DNA from: a virus
Length of the DNA: 50,707 nucleotides
Direction: 5' to 3' (one strand)
IMG/VR virus record: IMGVR_UViG_3300036801_000089
Span: 1 to 50,707 of that record
Shown: in pieces, positions 8,943 to 17,091 of the stretch
How positions within the stretch are numbered: position 1 is the first letter of the stretch
How the letters are laid out: each line of letters opens with the position of its first letter
The notes under the pieces: generated by a model
Databases searched by the model: none
What the model saw: only the letters and a program-made list of their open reading frames with translations
What the model was told of the DNA's origin: nothing
Made by a program: the position numbers and the translations under genes

Positions 8943-9302
8943 ATGCCCCAGCACCTCGGGACTGGCTTCGAGGCTATGCCCGTGATGAAGTCGTTTTGCT
9001 GGGTGGCCGAAAAGGAAGGGCGAATTATCGGGATGCTGCTGGCGGCGCCGTGCCACGGATTGATCTTTCTAATTCGCCTGCGAGTGGCCGAGGGGGCCCC
9101 GGTGACTACCACGGCGCTGCTTTTCCGGCACTGCATGAGGGATGCTAAGGCGATGGGATTCGTAGGCTATTTTTCGTACATTGACCCCGGCAGGGATATG
9201 GAACGAGCACTGATACCGATATGCAGGCGTGCGGGCGGGATTCAGGACATGACTTTGCACGTTCCCTTGGTAGGTTCACTGGAAAAGGCGGCGAGTTTCT
9301 GA
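8943..9302 (+). CDS. GNAT-like acetyltransferase domain protein (start uncertain)
   Basis: The 119 residues from ATG 8943 include WVAEKEGRIIGMLLAAP and a later helix (LLFRHCMRDAKAMGFVGYF) that fit the core of a small GNAT N-acetyltransferase. The frame stays open upstream and gives a sensible N-terminus, IITVRTLREEEP, just after the ribosome site AGGAG (8894-8898). The codons at 8901-8912, which lie within a copy of the 13-bp dyad element, are ATT AAA ATA ATA, where ATG AAA would be expected. The true start is therefore either a non-standard ATT/ATA or the weaker internal ATG 8943. It lies between the tail hub and ejection-protein genes; substrate unknown. Confidence 0.55.
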   Translation: MPQHLGTGFEAMPVMKSFCWVAEKEGRIIGMLLAAPCHGLIFLIRLRVAEGAPVTTTALLFRHCMRDAKAMGFVGYFSYIDPGRDMERALIPICRRAGGIQDMTLHVPLVGSLEKAASF

Positions 9303-9694
9303 TGCCACAAGCACTACTTCCAGCCATCGCAGCAATTGTGGGAATCGCGGGAACAGGTTTCGGCGTAGTCGAGCAATTGACCCATTCGGGAGGCGCCGCG
9401 CCGAAACCGCCGACCACGCCAGCCGGGGTTACGCCGCAGCAATCGTTGCAGGAAAAGGCGCTGATTAGCCAGCAGCTTCCGAACGTGATTGGACAGACTT
9501 CTGGCCTAACAAGTCAGAATTACGATGAACTGATTGCGCAGATTCTTTCGGGAGTGACAGGCCAGCCGGGGGCAAATGCAGCGGGACAAGCGGCAGGAAA
9601 TCAAGCATTCACTCCCGCAAATAGCCAGCCGACAAACGCGATTGTGAATAACGGAGTTCCTAATCTAGCGGATATTTCTAGTTTCTTAGGGTGA
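9302..9694 (+). CDS. Hypothetical virion/ejection-region protein with N-terminal hydrophobic helix
   Basis: This 130-residue protein starts at the ATG overlapping the preceding stop (TGATG). It opens with a hydrophobic Ala/Ile/Gly helix (LLPAIAAIVGIAGTGFGVV), followed by a Pro/Gln/Ala-rich region. Such small amphipathic proteins are common among podovirus internal virion proteins ejected ahead of the DNA. No family was recognised. Confidence 0.6.
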   Translation: MPQALLPAIAAIVGIAGTGFGVVEQLTHSGGAAPKPPTTPAGVTPQQSLQEKALISQQLPNVIGQTSGLTSQNYDELIAQILSGVTGQPGANAAGQAAGNQAFTPANSQPTNAIVNNGVPNLADISSFLG

Positions 9695-9698
9695 ACGA

Positions 9699-10328
9699 AT
9701 GAGCGATTTTTTAGGAAACATCGGAAATTTCTTCGGAAGTTCAGCAGGTAAAGGACTCGGTGAAATCGCTGGCCTCGGGGCCACGGGCGCGGGCCTTGTC
9801 GGGAACCTCGCGGCGGATCGGCAGCGTTCGGCAGCGGCATCGGCAGCGCAGAAAAATATGAACCTGACACCGCAGCAGCTTGCCGCACAGGTCACGGGTG
9901 CCACGCAGCCTCTAAACGCCGGGCTGATTCAGGCAATTACCGGGAACGTCAACGCGAATCTCGCCGAGCAGGGTCTTTCGCAGGCTCCGGGTATACAGGC
10001 GACGGCATTAGCGCAAGCCTTAGCTGGTCCTGAACAGCAAAATCAAGACGCTGCACTGCGACTTGTGTTGGCTAAACTCGGACTTCCAGAGGAGTTTTTG
10101 AAATCTATTCCTCCCAACGCGAATCTATCGCCACTGCTGGCTATGCTAATGAAGGGCTTTGGCGGATCGGGCTCGACATTCAAGATGCCATTCAGCGTGA
10201 TTCCTCCTAATCCAGAGAATCAGCCGCAAGGCAACTATGATTTCGGATCGTTAGTCCCTCCGGTGAATCCCGATACTACGGGCAGCTACGATTTCGGTAG
10301 CCTCACGCCTCCTAGTGGAGGTGGCTAA
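9699..10328 (+). CDS. Putative internal virion/ejection protein
   Basis: This 209-residue protein has a Gly/Ala-rich N-terminus with hydrophobic stretches, a helical Gln/Ala-rich centre, and a C-terminal duplication of a YDFGSL(V/T)PP unit (about residues 178-205). It overlaps the next gene by 1 nt. Ala/Gln-rich helical proteins after the tail hub are usually ejection proteins in podoviruses; this is inferred from context. Confidence 0.6.
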   Translation: MSDFLGNIGNFFGSSAGKGLGEIAGLGATGAGLVGNLAADRQRSAAASAAQKNMNLTPQQLAAQVTGATQPLNAGLIQAITGNVNANLAEQGLSQAPGIQATALAQALAGPEQQNQDAALRLVLAKLGLPEEFLKSIPPNANLSPLLAMLMKGFGGSGSTFKMPFSVIPPNPENQPQGNYDFGSLVPPVNPDTTGSYDFGSLTPPSGGG

Positions 10329-11647
10329 TGGGGTGGTTGGGCCGTGGACTAGGTGATTTTGGCTCCCAAGTTGGTGCGGGGTACGACATCAACCAGCAAT
10401 GGAAGCAGCGGTCGCAGCAGATGGCGATGGAGCAGGCGCGGCAGAAGCTCGCTGATTTGATGGGGCCGCTTCAGCTTCAGCAGCTACAGCAGCAGATCAA
10501 ACAGATGCAGGCACCGCAATTTCAGGGAACCGCCAAGACTCCCGGTGGTGGCGAGGCTGCGATTATCCGTGATCCTGAGAAGGGCGCTATCACAACGCAG
10601 GACATTCTTCCCGGAATGAAGATGACTGACGTAGATGCACGAATCTCGAAGATGATTCAAGGTGCGCCTACGCATCAAGCCAAACTCTTACTCCAGTCCA
10701 TACGCGAGCGGGTGAACGATCCCAACGGTGATCCTGCGGTCATTTTGAAAGATGCGGAGACGGCCTACTCGAAATATATTGAGCAAGGCAAGCCTCAGAA
10801 AAAAGAGGACGTTGATCTTACGAAAGGTGTCATCACGCACTACGACGAGGAAGGAAATGCCACAACCTATCCGATCTTCAAGGGCGGGAAGATCAATCCC
10901 GACCTACTCGACGCGCAGCGCGAGATAGTCGATTCCGCCATCACGTCCAATCAAAACAAGTTTGAACAGCAAGAGCGACTGCAAACAGACCGCATGGATG
11001 CGTATGCCAAAACCTACGCACAGATGCGCGGACAAGTCTATCAATATAACGTGCTGGACAAAAACACTGGCGAGCCTGTGATGGTGAACGCCAACACAAT
11101 CAACGATAATCCCGGTCGATATATGGCTGGTAGTCTCGGCCAGCAACTCAAAAACCGCGAAGGTGTTTTCGATGAGATTAAATACACGTCCAGCCAATTC
11201 GACGACGCTCTAAGGGGAATGACGGACAACGACTTTAAGACACTGCCGCGAGCGCAGATTGCTCTGGCTCTGCAAGATCGTGATCCACGCTCGGCGATGT
11301 CGCAATTGGTGGGAAGTGAGGTAGGGGCAACGCTCACACCAGCGCAAATGAACTATGTGACGGGGCTTTCTTCGCTTCAAGAATCAGCCATGTCGTTGCG
11401 CTCGATCGCTGGAATGGGCCAAGGATCGGATACGCTACGTAACGCGATTATGCGCATGTTGCCTGGGCCTACAACGCCATCTATTCCGTATGCTAGACGG
11501 CAGATGGACTTATTCAACGGCGAAGTCAATGCTCTCCACAGGCCGATCCCTGCAAGCATTCAAAACAGTATGGGGGGTAATACGCCGCAGATTGCAGCAC
11601 CGCCACCGGGAGCAAAGGTGCGAGATTATTCACAGATTGGACGATAA
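10328..11647 (+). CDS. Putative internal virion/ejection protein
   Basis: This 439-residue protein has a Gln/Met/Lys-rich N-terminal coiled coil (QQWKQRSQQMAMEQARQKL and LQLQQLQQQIKQMQ, residues 23-60), then a long helical region with charged and amphipathic segments. No enzyme motif was recognised. It is translationally coupled to its neighbours in a run of three similar genes. It is probably an internal virion protein that forms part of the genome-delivery channel. Confidence 0.6.
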   Translation: MGWLGRGLGDFGSQVGAGYDINQQWKQRSQQMAMEQARQKLADLMGPLQLQQLQQQIKQMQAPQFQGTAKTPGGGEAAIIRDPEKGAITTQDILPGMKMTDVDARISKMIQGAPTHQAKLLLQSIRERVNDPNGDPAVILKDAETAYSKYIEQGKPQKKEDVDLTKGVITHYDEEGNATTYPIFKGGKINPDLLDAQREIVDSAITSNQNKFEQQERLQTDRMDAYAKTYAQMRGQVYQYNVLDKNTGEPVMVNANTINDNPGRYMAGSLGQQLKNREGVFDEIKYTSSQFDDALRGMTDNDFKTLPRAQIALALQDRDPRSAMSQLVGSEVGATLTPAQMNYVTGLSSLQESAMSLRSIAGMGQGSDTLRNAIMRMLPGPTTPSIPYARRQMDLFNGEVNALHRPIPASIQNSMGGNTPQIAAPPPGAKVRDYSQIGR

Positions 11648-12583
11648 ATGCCTGACGATTTCCAATACGTGAAATTGCCTGATGGAAGCTATGGAAAGTT
11701 TCGCTCGGACGCGACCGATGAAGTCATTCGTTCAGCTATTTCCAAGGATTTTCCAGATGCGTTCAAACCAAAGGAATCACCAATGGCCGAGACGCTTGGA
11801 AAGACGACGGGAATCAGTGCCCGTTCCGAACCGTCGCAAGGCCCTCTGATCGACACCATCGAAAAAGCGCGCGAGTGGCTACAAAACAAAGTCACGACAG
11901 GATCTCAGGCGGGCGCGGGCGAGTTTATGGCTTCCGCTCCACTGGGAGTATTGCGTGTCGCCAAGGGCGGCGCGGAACTGACAAACTCACCGTGGCAGGC
12001 CACAAAAGACGTTGTTGGTGGAGGATTGCAAGCGGCCACGATGCCCGGAATGGTTATTGCGCCAGAAGCAGGCGAAGCAGCAGCAGGAATGATACCTAGT
12101 GCTGCGCGAGCTGGAAAGAAATTCGAGGAAGTCATGGGTGCCGCACGGGATATTCCCATCAAGGCGGGCGGTCCAGTAGCGGAAGCTATGCGTGGCAAGG
12201 AAATAGCTTCCCGCGGCGGTCAACTTCCAAAGATTCTGCGTGATTTCGTTCGCCGCACATCTGACGTGGAAGGCGAGCCAATTACCTATCAGGAAGCCCG
12301 AGACTTCTATACCAACGCTCGTTTGGCGATGAGTGAGTACCTTGCAACCAAGCCGAATATGTGGCGACAGGTAACGATTTTCAAGAACGCGCTCGGCGAA
12401 GCTCTCCAAGATGCTGCCAACACCGCAGGGAAGGGATCGGAATATCGAAGCGCAATGGCTGAGTATCGTCGAGCGGCGAATCTTAAAAAAGTATTGTCAG
12501 CGGCAGCGGGACTCGGCATATCCAGCCTCGCTAGTAGCGGAGTGAGAAAAACGATTTCAACTTTATCGGATGTAGCGAAATAG
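11648..12583 (+). CDS. Putative internal virion protein
   Basis: This 311-residue protein starts directly after the stop of the preceding gene. Residues 1-40 (FQYVKLPDGSYGKFRSDAT...IRSAISKDFPDAF) match a short module often seen at the N-terminus of large phage internal proteins ('LPDGSYGKF...D.I..K'). An Ala/Gly-rich hydrophobic region (about 90-165) follows, then a helical C-terminal domain. It is the third of three adjacent ejection-type proteins. Confidence 0.6.
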   Translation: MPDDFQYVKLPDGSYGKFRSDATDEVIRSAISKDFPDAFKPKESPMAETLGKTTGISARSEPSQGPLIDTIEKAREWLQNKVTTGSQAGAGEFMASAPLGVLRVAKGGAELTNSPWQATKDVVGGGLQAATMPGMVIAPEAGEAAAGMIPSAARAGKKFEEVMGAARDIPIKAGGPVAEAMRGKEIASRGGQLPKILRDFVRRTSDVEGEPITYQEARDFYTNARLAMSEYLATKPNMWRQVTIFKNALGEALQDAANTAGKGSEYRSAMAEYRRAANLKKVLSAAAGLGISSLASSGVRKTISTLSDVAK

Positions 12584-12614
12584 CCGACCCTGCACGCAGA
12601 AAGAGAGAAAGACA

Positions 12615-12764
12615 ATGAGTGCCAGCAACGGAATGGGCAATCCAGAAGCGCCCCAAAGTGAGCCTACGACGATCCAAAAAAGTATGGTTTTCATGTCGGC
12701 AGTCTCCAGTGTCGTGAGCATACGCTATGCCCAACAAGAAAGTCAAGACTATGCCACTACATAA
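12615..12764 (+). CDS. Small hypothetical protein
   Basis: This is a 49-residue ORF with an AAAGAGAGAAAG ribosome site upstream. It is rich in Ser, Gln and Met and no domain was recognised. Its 3' third overlaps the start of the basic protein at 12727 in another frame, which lowers confidence that it is a real gene. Confidence 0.35.
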   Translation: MSASNGMGNPEAPQSEPTTIQKSMVFMSAVSSVVSIRYAQQESQDYATT

Positions 12765-12903
12765 GGGATCATCGAAGAAGGTTGTCAGCGAGAACATACG
12801 GGAACTCATGGATTCAGGCAGGCTGCAAAAGCAAGCCGTAGCAATCGCACTGAGCGAGAAGCGTAGAGGCCGAAAATCGAAGCGCAGTTCACGGAGGAAA
12901 TAA
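12727..12903 (+). CDS. Small basic phage protein (DUF6496-like pattern)
   Basis: This 58-residue, strongly basic protein has the pattern MPLHKGSSKKVVSENIRELM...KQAVAIALSEKRR. It matches a very widespread small phage family of the form '(K)GSSxKxxSxNIxxLxxxGxxxxQAxAIALSxAR'. The family is usually of unknown function and often sits near virion genes; DUF6496 is the label I recall, not verified. The stop overlaps the next ATG (TAATG). Confidence 0.65.
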   Translation: MPNKKVKTMPLHKGSSKKVVSENIRELMDSGRLQKQAVAIALSEKRRGRKSKRSSRRK

Positions 12904-13040
12904 TGTTCAGCAAAAAGCCATCGGGAAGCCAAATGGAGTCCAAGGAAGCCAGCGAAAAGAACGATTTCATGGCCCGCTTCCAGAAGAAGGGCAAGCGCGG
13001 CTCGAAGAAGCATGGTCGGCGCATGTCGAAGAGGGCGTAA
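12903..13040 (+). CDS. Small basic hypothetical protein
   Basis: This is a 45-residue, Lys/Arg/Ser-rich protein with a Met-rich, acidic start and a very basic tail (KKGKRGSKKHGRRMSKRA). It is coupled to both neighbours by 1-nt overlaps. It may bind nucleic acid; no family was recognised. Confidence 0.5.
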   Translation: MFSKKPSGSQMESKEASEKNDFMARFQKKGKRGSKKHGRRMSKRA

Positions 13041-14128
13041 TGGTCAAACGGCTCATTATTATTTTAATACTGATCGCGTGTCCTGCGTTTTTGCACGCGC
13101 AGCAGCTTACCGTGAGCGCCACGGTTACAGGGTCGAACGGCCCGTGGGCCAATGGGACAGCCCACGCTTCCCTGGTGTGTCCAGGAAACGCCCAGGCTTA
13201 TAGCGGCACATTTCCCATTGCGCGCGATACGCCTACGGTCGCGCTCGACGGGAATGGACACTTCTCGCAGGTGCTTTTCGATACGTCACAACTCAAAGAC
13301 GTTAACGGTAGCGCGATGACGACGTGTTCTTACGTATTCAGGATCACCGAGGCGTGCGGAATCTCCAATTTCAGCACAGGTGCGCTCACGGGCATCACTG
13401 GAGCAGGGCCGGTGGACCTCACATCGCAGATCAACACGTTTACGGTGCCACTTTCGGCAGGCTGCGCGGTGCCCGCTGGCACGGTGACCAGCATTACGGC
13501 CACGGCGCCCATTGTGGTGACGCCTACCCCCCTTACAGGCATAGGCGTGGTGAGTTGTCCTACCTGCGCCGCTGGCGGGACCATCAGCATTACGGCGACC
13601 GCGCCTATTGTGATAACCCCTAGCCCGACCACAGGCACAGGCGTAATTAGTTTGAGCATCACGCCGACGACGTGTACCAACCAAGTTATCTCTGCGATCA
13701 GCGCATCCGGGGTAGGCACCTGCCACACGGTAGCGGGCGCGGACATGGCGAATAATACGGTCACAGCGACACAGCTTGCCACACAGTACAGCAAGCTGCG
13801 CTGCGACACGGGACTTGGAGACGGCCTGAACGCCGTGGCTGCGGGCACGTATCTGCAAACGAACTGCTACAACGATTCGGGAGTGACGTGGACGATCACG
13901 CGCATCGGGTGCTTCACCGACAATGGCGGGTCATCGACGCTGAACGCGACGAACGGCGCGGCAACTGGGCTGCTGACTGGTGCGGTGACCTGTACGGCAG
14001 CGGCAGGTGGCGCAGCGGGAACGCAAAGCGCAACAACGACGATCGCCAGCGGCGACGTAATCAAGTTTACGTGGGTTGCCGATGGCACCAGCAAGCAGAC
14101 GGAATGGTTTATATCTCTCACTCAATGA
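13040..14128 (+). CDS. Fibre-like protein with Sec signal peptide
   Basis: This 362-residue protein has an N-terminus (MVKRLIIILILIACPAFLHA) that is a clear Sec signal with cleavage near AHA/QQ (residue 20). The dispersed 13-bp element lies inside it (13057-13069) and supplies the IILI codons. The body is Thr/Ser/Gly/Val-rich and contains two copies of an (S)ITATAPIVVTPxPxTGxGV repeat (about residues 152-210), a repeat type common in phage fibres. Several Cys residues are spaced in pairs, consistent with an exported, disulfide-forming protein. It is the first of four neighbouring genes with signal peptides. Confidence 0.7.
   Translation: MVKRLIIILILIACPAFLHAQQLTVSATVTGSNGPWANGTAHASLVCPGNAQAYSGTFPIARDTPTVALDGNGHFSQVLFDTSQLKDVNGSAMTTCSYVFRITEACGISNFSTGALTGITGAGPVDLTSQINTFTVPLSAGCAVPAGTVTSITATAPIVVTPTPLTGIGVVSCPTCAAGGTISITATAPIVITPSPTTGTGVISLSITPTTCTNQVISAISASGVGTCHTVAGADMANNTVTATQLATQYSKLRCDTGLGDGLNAVAAGTYLQTNCYNDSGVTWTITRIGCFTDNGGSSTLNATNGAATGLLTGAVTCTAAAGGAAGTQSATTTIASGDVIKFTWVADGTSKQTEWFISLTQ
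13057..13069 (+). repeat. 13-bp dyad element, copy 2
   Basis: Perfect TATTATTTTAATA at codons 6-10 of the fibre-like gene at 13040, in frame as IIxLI within its signal peptide. Confidence 0.9.
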
Positions 14129-14877
14129 AAAAGCTGCTCATTCTAGTTATGTTGCTGTGCTGTGCCTCAGCCGCTCACGGGGCCGTTACGGTTAGTCAAA
14201 TCGTGACGAGCACGCAAACAACCAACAATGTTACTGTTACGCTCACGCCAAACGCTTCCGGCGACATGCTATTGGTCTGGTTTTGTACCGGATCGGGATT
14301 CAGCGGCAACACTTCAGACAATGTAAATGCCGGGAATTATGTGGTTGTGGCGACTTCGGTCAACTCTGGCGGGGCAATCACAAACTCTTGCGAATGGTGT
14401 TATCACTTGAATGTGGCAGCATCGGCTACGACTGTTACTGTGGCGACCAGCGGGACCGATACCTCCATAGTCATCTACGACCTTGCAGGCGCGGCCACCG
14501 TTTCGCCGATTGCCGATCATCACGAAGCTCAGGGCACGACAACATCGGGAACCACGACTAGCCTGACTACTTCGGCATCAGGTTCCGCACTGTTTGCTGG
14601 ATTCGGCGATTTTAACGCCACCTCGATCAACGCCTATATCGCTACAGCGGGAAGTGGATGGACTTCGGTGACTGGAAACAACGTGGCAGCGCAATGCACA
14701 GGTTGCCAGAATGTTCATTACTACCCTCTTGGGACTGAAGATCAACTCTCGGTCGGTAGCGGAACTTTTACGGTCACGGCAACGCTATCGGCGTCGGGTC
14801 ACTGGGCCGGGGCATCGGTAGCCATTGCGCCAGCATCAGTGCCGAGCGTTCCGCGACATCATCAGGGCACATGGTGA
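14125..14877 (+). CDS. Secreted beta-sandwich protein with Sec signal peptide
   Basis: This 250-residue protein starts at an ATG overlapping the previous stop (ATGA). The N-terminus, MKKLLILVMLLCCASAAHGA, is a Sec signal with a likely cut after AHG-A. The remainder is Thr/Ser/Ala/Gly-rich with alternating hydrophobics and four Cys in pairs (CEWC, CTGC). The pattern GDMLLVWFCTGSG...YDLAGAATVSPIA resembles beta-sandwich cell-surface proteins. It could be an exported receptor-binding or surface-modifying protein. Confidence 0.65.
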   Translation: MKKLLILVMLLCCASAAHGAVTVSQIVTSTQTTNNVTVTLTPNASGDMLLVWFCTGSGFSGNTSDNVNAGNYVVVATSVNSGGAITNSCEWCYHLNVAASATTVTVATSGTDTSIVIYDLAGAATVSPIADHHEAQGTTTSGTTTSLTTSASGSALFAGFGDFNATSINAYIATAGSGWTSVTGNNVAAQCTGCQNVHYYPLGTEDQLSVGSGTFTVTATLSASGHWAGASVAIAPASVPSVPRHHQGTW

Positions 14878-14894
14878 AAATGGAGGGCAATTTG

Positions 14895-17090
14895 GTGAAA
14901 AAGTGGTTGCTCATTTCGGTGCTGTGCGTGGCAGCGGTGGCTCACGCGCAACAAAAGACAAATCTAACCGCCGCTAGCGCGAATTGCACGTCCATGTCCT
15001 GCCTTTCCATTTCTGTCGATCCGGGCCAAGGCGGGGCGACGTTCACGATTACAGCCAACGCCTCGGGGAACACAATCCAGTTTGAAGCCTCGGGCGACGG
15101 CGGCACAACGCGGGTGGCGCTAAACGTCACGCCAAGCAACAGCCCTACGGCGGTTACGTCCTCAACAGGGACGGGAACTTGGCAGGCGAATACCGCTGGC
15201 TACACCAACGTCTACATGCGCATATCCACATTAGTTGGCGGATCAACTACCGTTTCCATTGTGCCATCGAATGCTTCAGCTCGGGCTGGAGGGGGTGGCG
15301 GTGGCGTTACCTGCACCCCCACCGTAGGCGGACTGGTTCCCACACCGCCGAACGACACAAGCTTGTTTCTGAATGGTGAATGTTTATGGAGTCATGCCAC
15401 AGGAAGTTATAATACCGTAATCGATGCAACGAACTATGGAGTCACTAGCGGTGGTGAACAGTTCGATGTTGGATTCTCAAACACGAGTCACACGATCACT
15501 TTTCCCAACAACGATTGCCCAACAAATGCTCCACTAGGAGCGATCATTTTCGGGACGACTTTCGCATCTACATTTTCAGGTGCTGGATCACTAATAATTG
15601 CGCAAGGAACCATCACTGGTGTATGCAATGTCGGTTCTGGCACGTTGACAGCCTCGGCAGCGGCAGGAAGTGATTGCATTTCTGGAGCAGGAACGCTTTG
15701 TTCGATAACCTGGGGAACCGACCAGACTTCTAACTTGGCGACATTTGCTACCGACGTGATTTCAGACCCGAACTGCGCCGTAGGTATTTTGCCAGCCGGA
15801 GTGTTCCTTGTGCAGTCTGGATTCGCAAATGACATTCCCGCTAATTCATGCGCGGCTGCGACTGGCAGCAACTTTCAAGGCCCGGCATTCACAGGAATCG
15901 GCCCTTATTGGGCATCAACGACTATCGTACCAACGCCGAACTTTGATACCACGCCTGGTAGCGGGAACAGTTGCGACGGTGGCGTAACCCAAACGGCGTG
16001 CTTCTTCAGCACTCCCGCCGCTATCATCGCAAATTTCGGAATCAGCGGAAACGGCAATCCATGCACTGGAAAGACAGATACTTTTACGGGAGTCGAACTC
16101 AACGGCGGAACTATAGAAGCTAATGCGTATGCGTACAGCGTGCTCTTGTCGAACTGGTGTACAGACGACGCAAATTCGATCGGCTTATTGACCAATAGCG
16201 CGAGTCAAGTAAGTATACAGAATACGACAATAAGCGCATTCGGGTCGCTTCCATGCAAGAACACCCAACATAGCCCAAACTTTGTTTACGTGAGCGTCTC
16301 CCAGTGCGCCAACGGAACGCGCAGTACTACGGCCAATACTTGTGGTCTCTATAACGTGGGTACTGGCCATTGGGAATCGCGTGATTCAGTTTACGGCTGT
16401 AAAACATCGCAGAGTGTAATTACAATTCTCAATAGCGCTAATGCCACGCTGAACCTTGATGGTGGCTATCTCGCACTAATAAATACTGCGGCCAACGATG
16501 CCTATCTGCTTTTAAATGAAGGGACCGCTAATCTCAGTAAGGTTTTTATCAGTGATGTGGATAGCAGTGCTGGCACTCCAAATTACGGGATTTATACCGT
16601 AAGTCCGGCAAAAACAAATCTTCGCGATACGACCGTCGATATGACCTACATCGGCGCCATTGCATTCGACACCTTGGATGCAGGCGGTGAAATAGCGGAT
16701 TTTGGCGGGAATCTCATAACAACCGTAGCGGCCAACAAGCTGGGAGCCGGATCATTGCTTGGTGGTAAATTCGTTCAAGCTACCGGCCTGCCATCTATCG
16801 CTTCCGGCTTTGGCACCGGCGCATCCGTTGTTTTAGGTTCGTATTGGGATTCGTTCACCATCAACGTAGGCACTAGTAACACGGGCACGGGAGTGCTAAC
16901 GCTTCCAACCGCTCCAAATGGATGGTCCTGTTCGGCAACGGATGTGAGCACCACGAGCACAACTGTATCGCAGACTAAAGTAGTACCGACTTCTACAACT
17001 TCGGTGACTTTCCAGAATTACACGGACATTTCCGGCACTCACGCATGGGTCGATAGCGACATTTTGAACGTGCAGTGCAATCCCTACTAG
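14895..17090 (+). CDS. Large secreted beta-helix fibre-like protein
   Basis: The GTG start at 14895 is preferred because it follows GGAGGG (14882-14887) at 7 nt and begins the signal peptide MKKWLLISVLCVAAVAHA directly; an in-frame ATG lies at 14871. The mature part, over 700 residues, is Thr/Ser/Asn/Gly-rich with beta-helix-type regularity through the middle (about residues 230-620). Its terminal domain (SFTINVGTSNTGTGVLTLPTAPNGWSC...) is of a kind seen at the C-terminus of phage fibre proteins. No hydrolase residues could be picked out. It is probably an exported or envelope-displayed fibre homologue. Confidence 0.65.
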   Translation: MKKWLLISVLCVAAVAHAQQKTNLTAASANCTSMSCLSISVDPGQGGATFTITANASGNTIQFEASGDGGTTRVALNVTPSNSPTAVTSSTGTGTWQANTAGYTNVYMRISTLVGGSTTVSIVPSNASARAGGGGGGVTCTPTVGGLVPTPPNDTSLFLNGECLWSHATGSYNTVIDATNYGVTSGGEQFDVGFSNTSHTITFPNNDCPTNAPLGAIIFGTTFASTFSGAGSLIIAQGTITGVCNVGSGTLTASAAAGSDCISGAGTLCSITWGTDQTSNLATFATDVISDPNCAVGILPAGVFLVQSGFANDIPANSCAAATGSNFQGPAFTGIGPYWASTTIVPTPNFDTTPGSGNSCDGGVTQTACFFSTPAAIIANFGISGNGNPCTGKTDTFTGVELNGGTIEANAYAYSVLLSNWCTDDANSIGLLTNSASQVSIQNTTISAFGSLPCKNTQHSPNFVYVSVSQCANGTRSTTANTCGLYNVGTGHWESRDSVYGCKTSQSVITILNSANATLNLDGGYLALINTAANDAYLLLNEGTANLSKVFISDVDSSAGTPNYGIYTVSPAKTNLRDTTVDMTYIGAIAFDTLDAGGEIADFGGNLITTVAANKLGAGSLLGGKFVQATGLPSIASGFGTGASVVLGSYWDSFTINVGTSNTGTGVLTLPTAPNGWSCSATDVSTTSTTVSQTKVVPTSTTSVTFQNYTDISGTHAWVDSDILNVQCNPY

Positions 17091-17091
17091 A

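Noticed and set aside
14871-14894. ATG 14871 as start of the large secreted protein
   Set aside because: GTG 14895 has a well-spaced GGAGGG and starts directly with the signal peptide; the upstream start would add eight residues before it.
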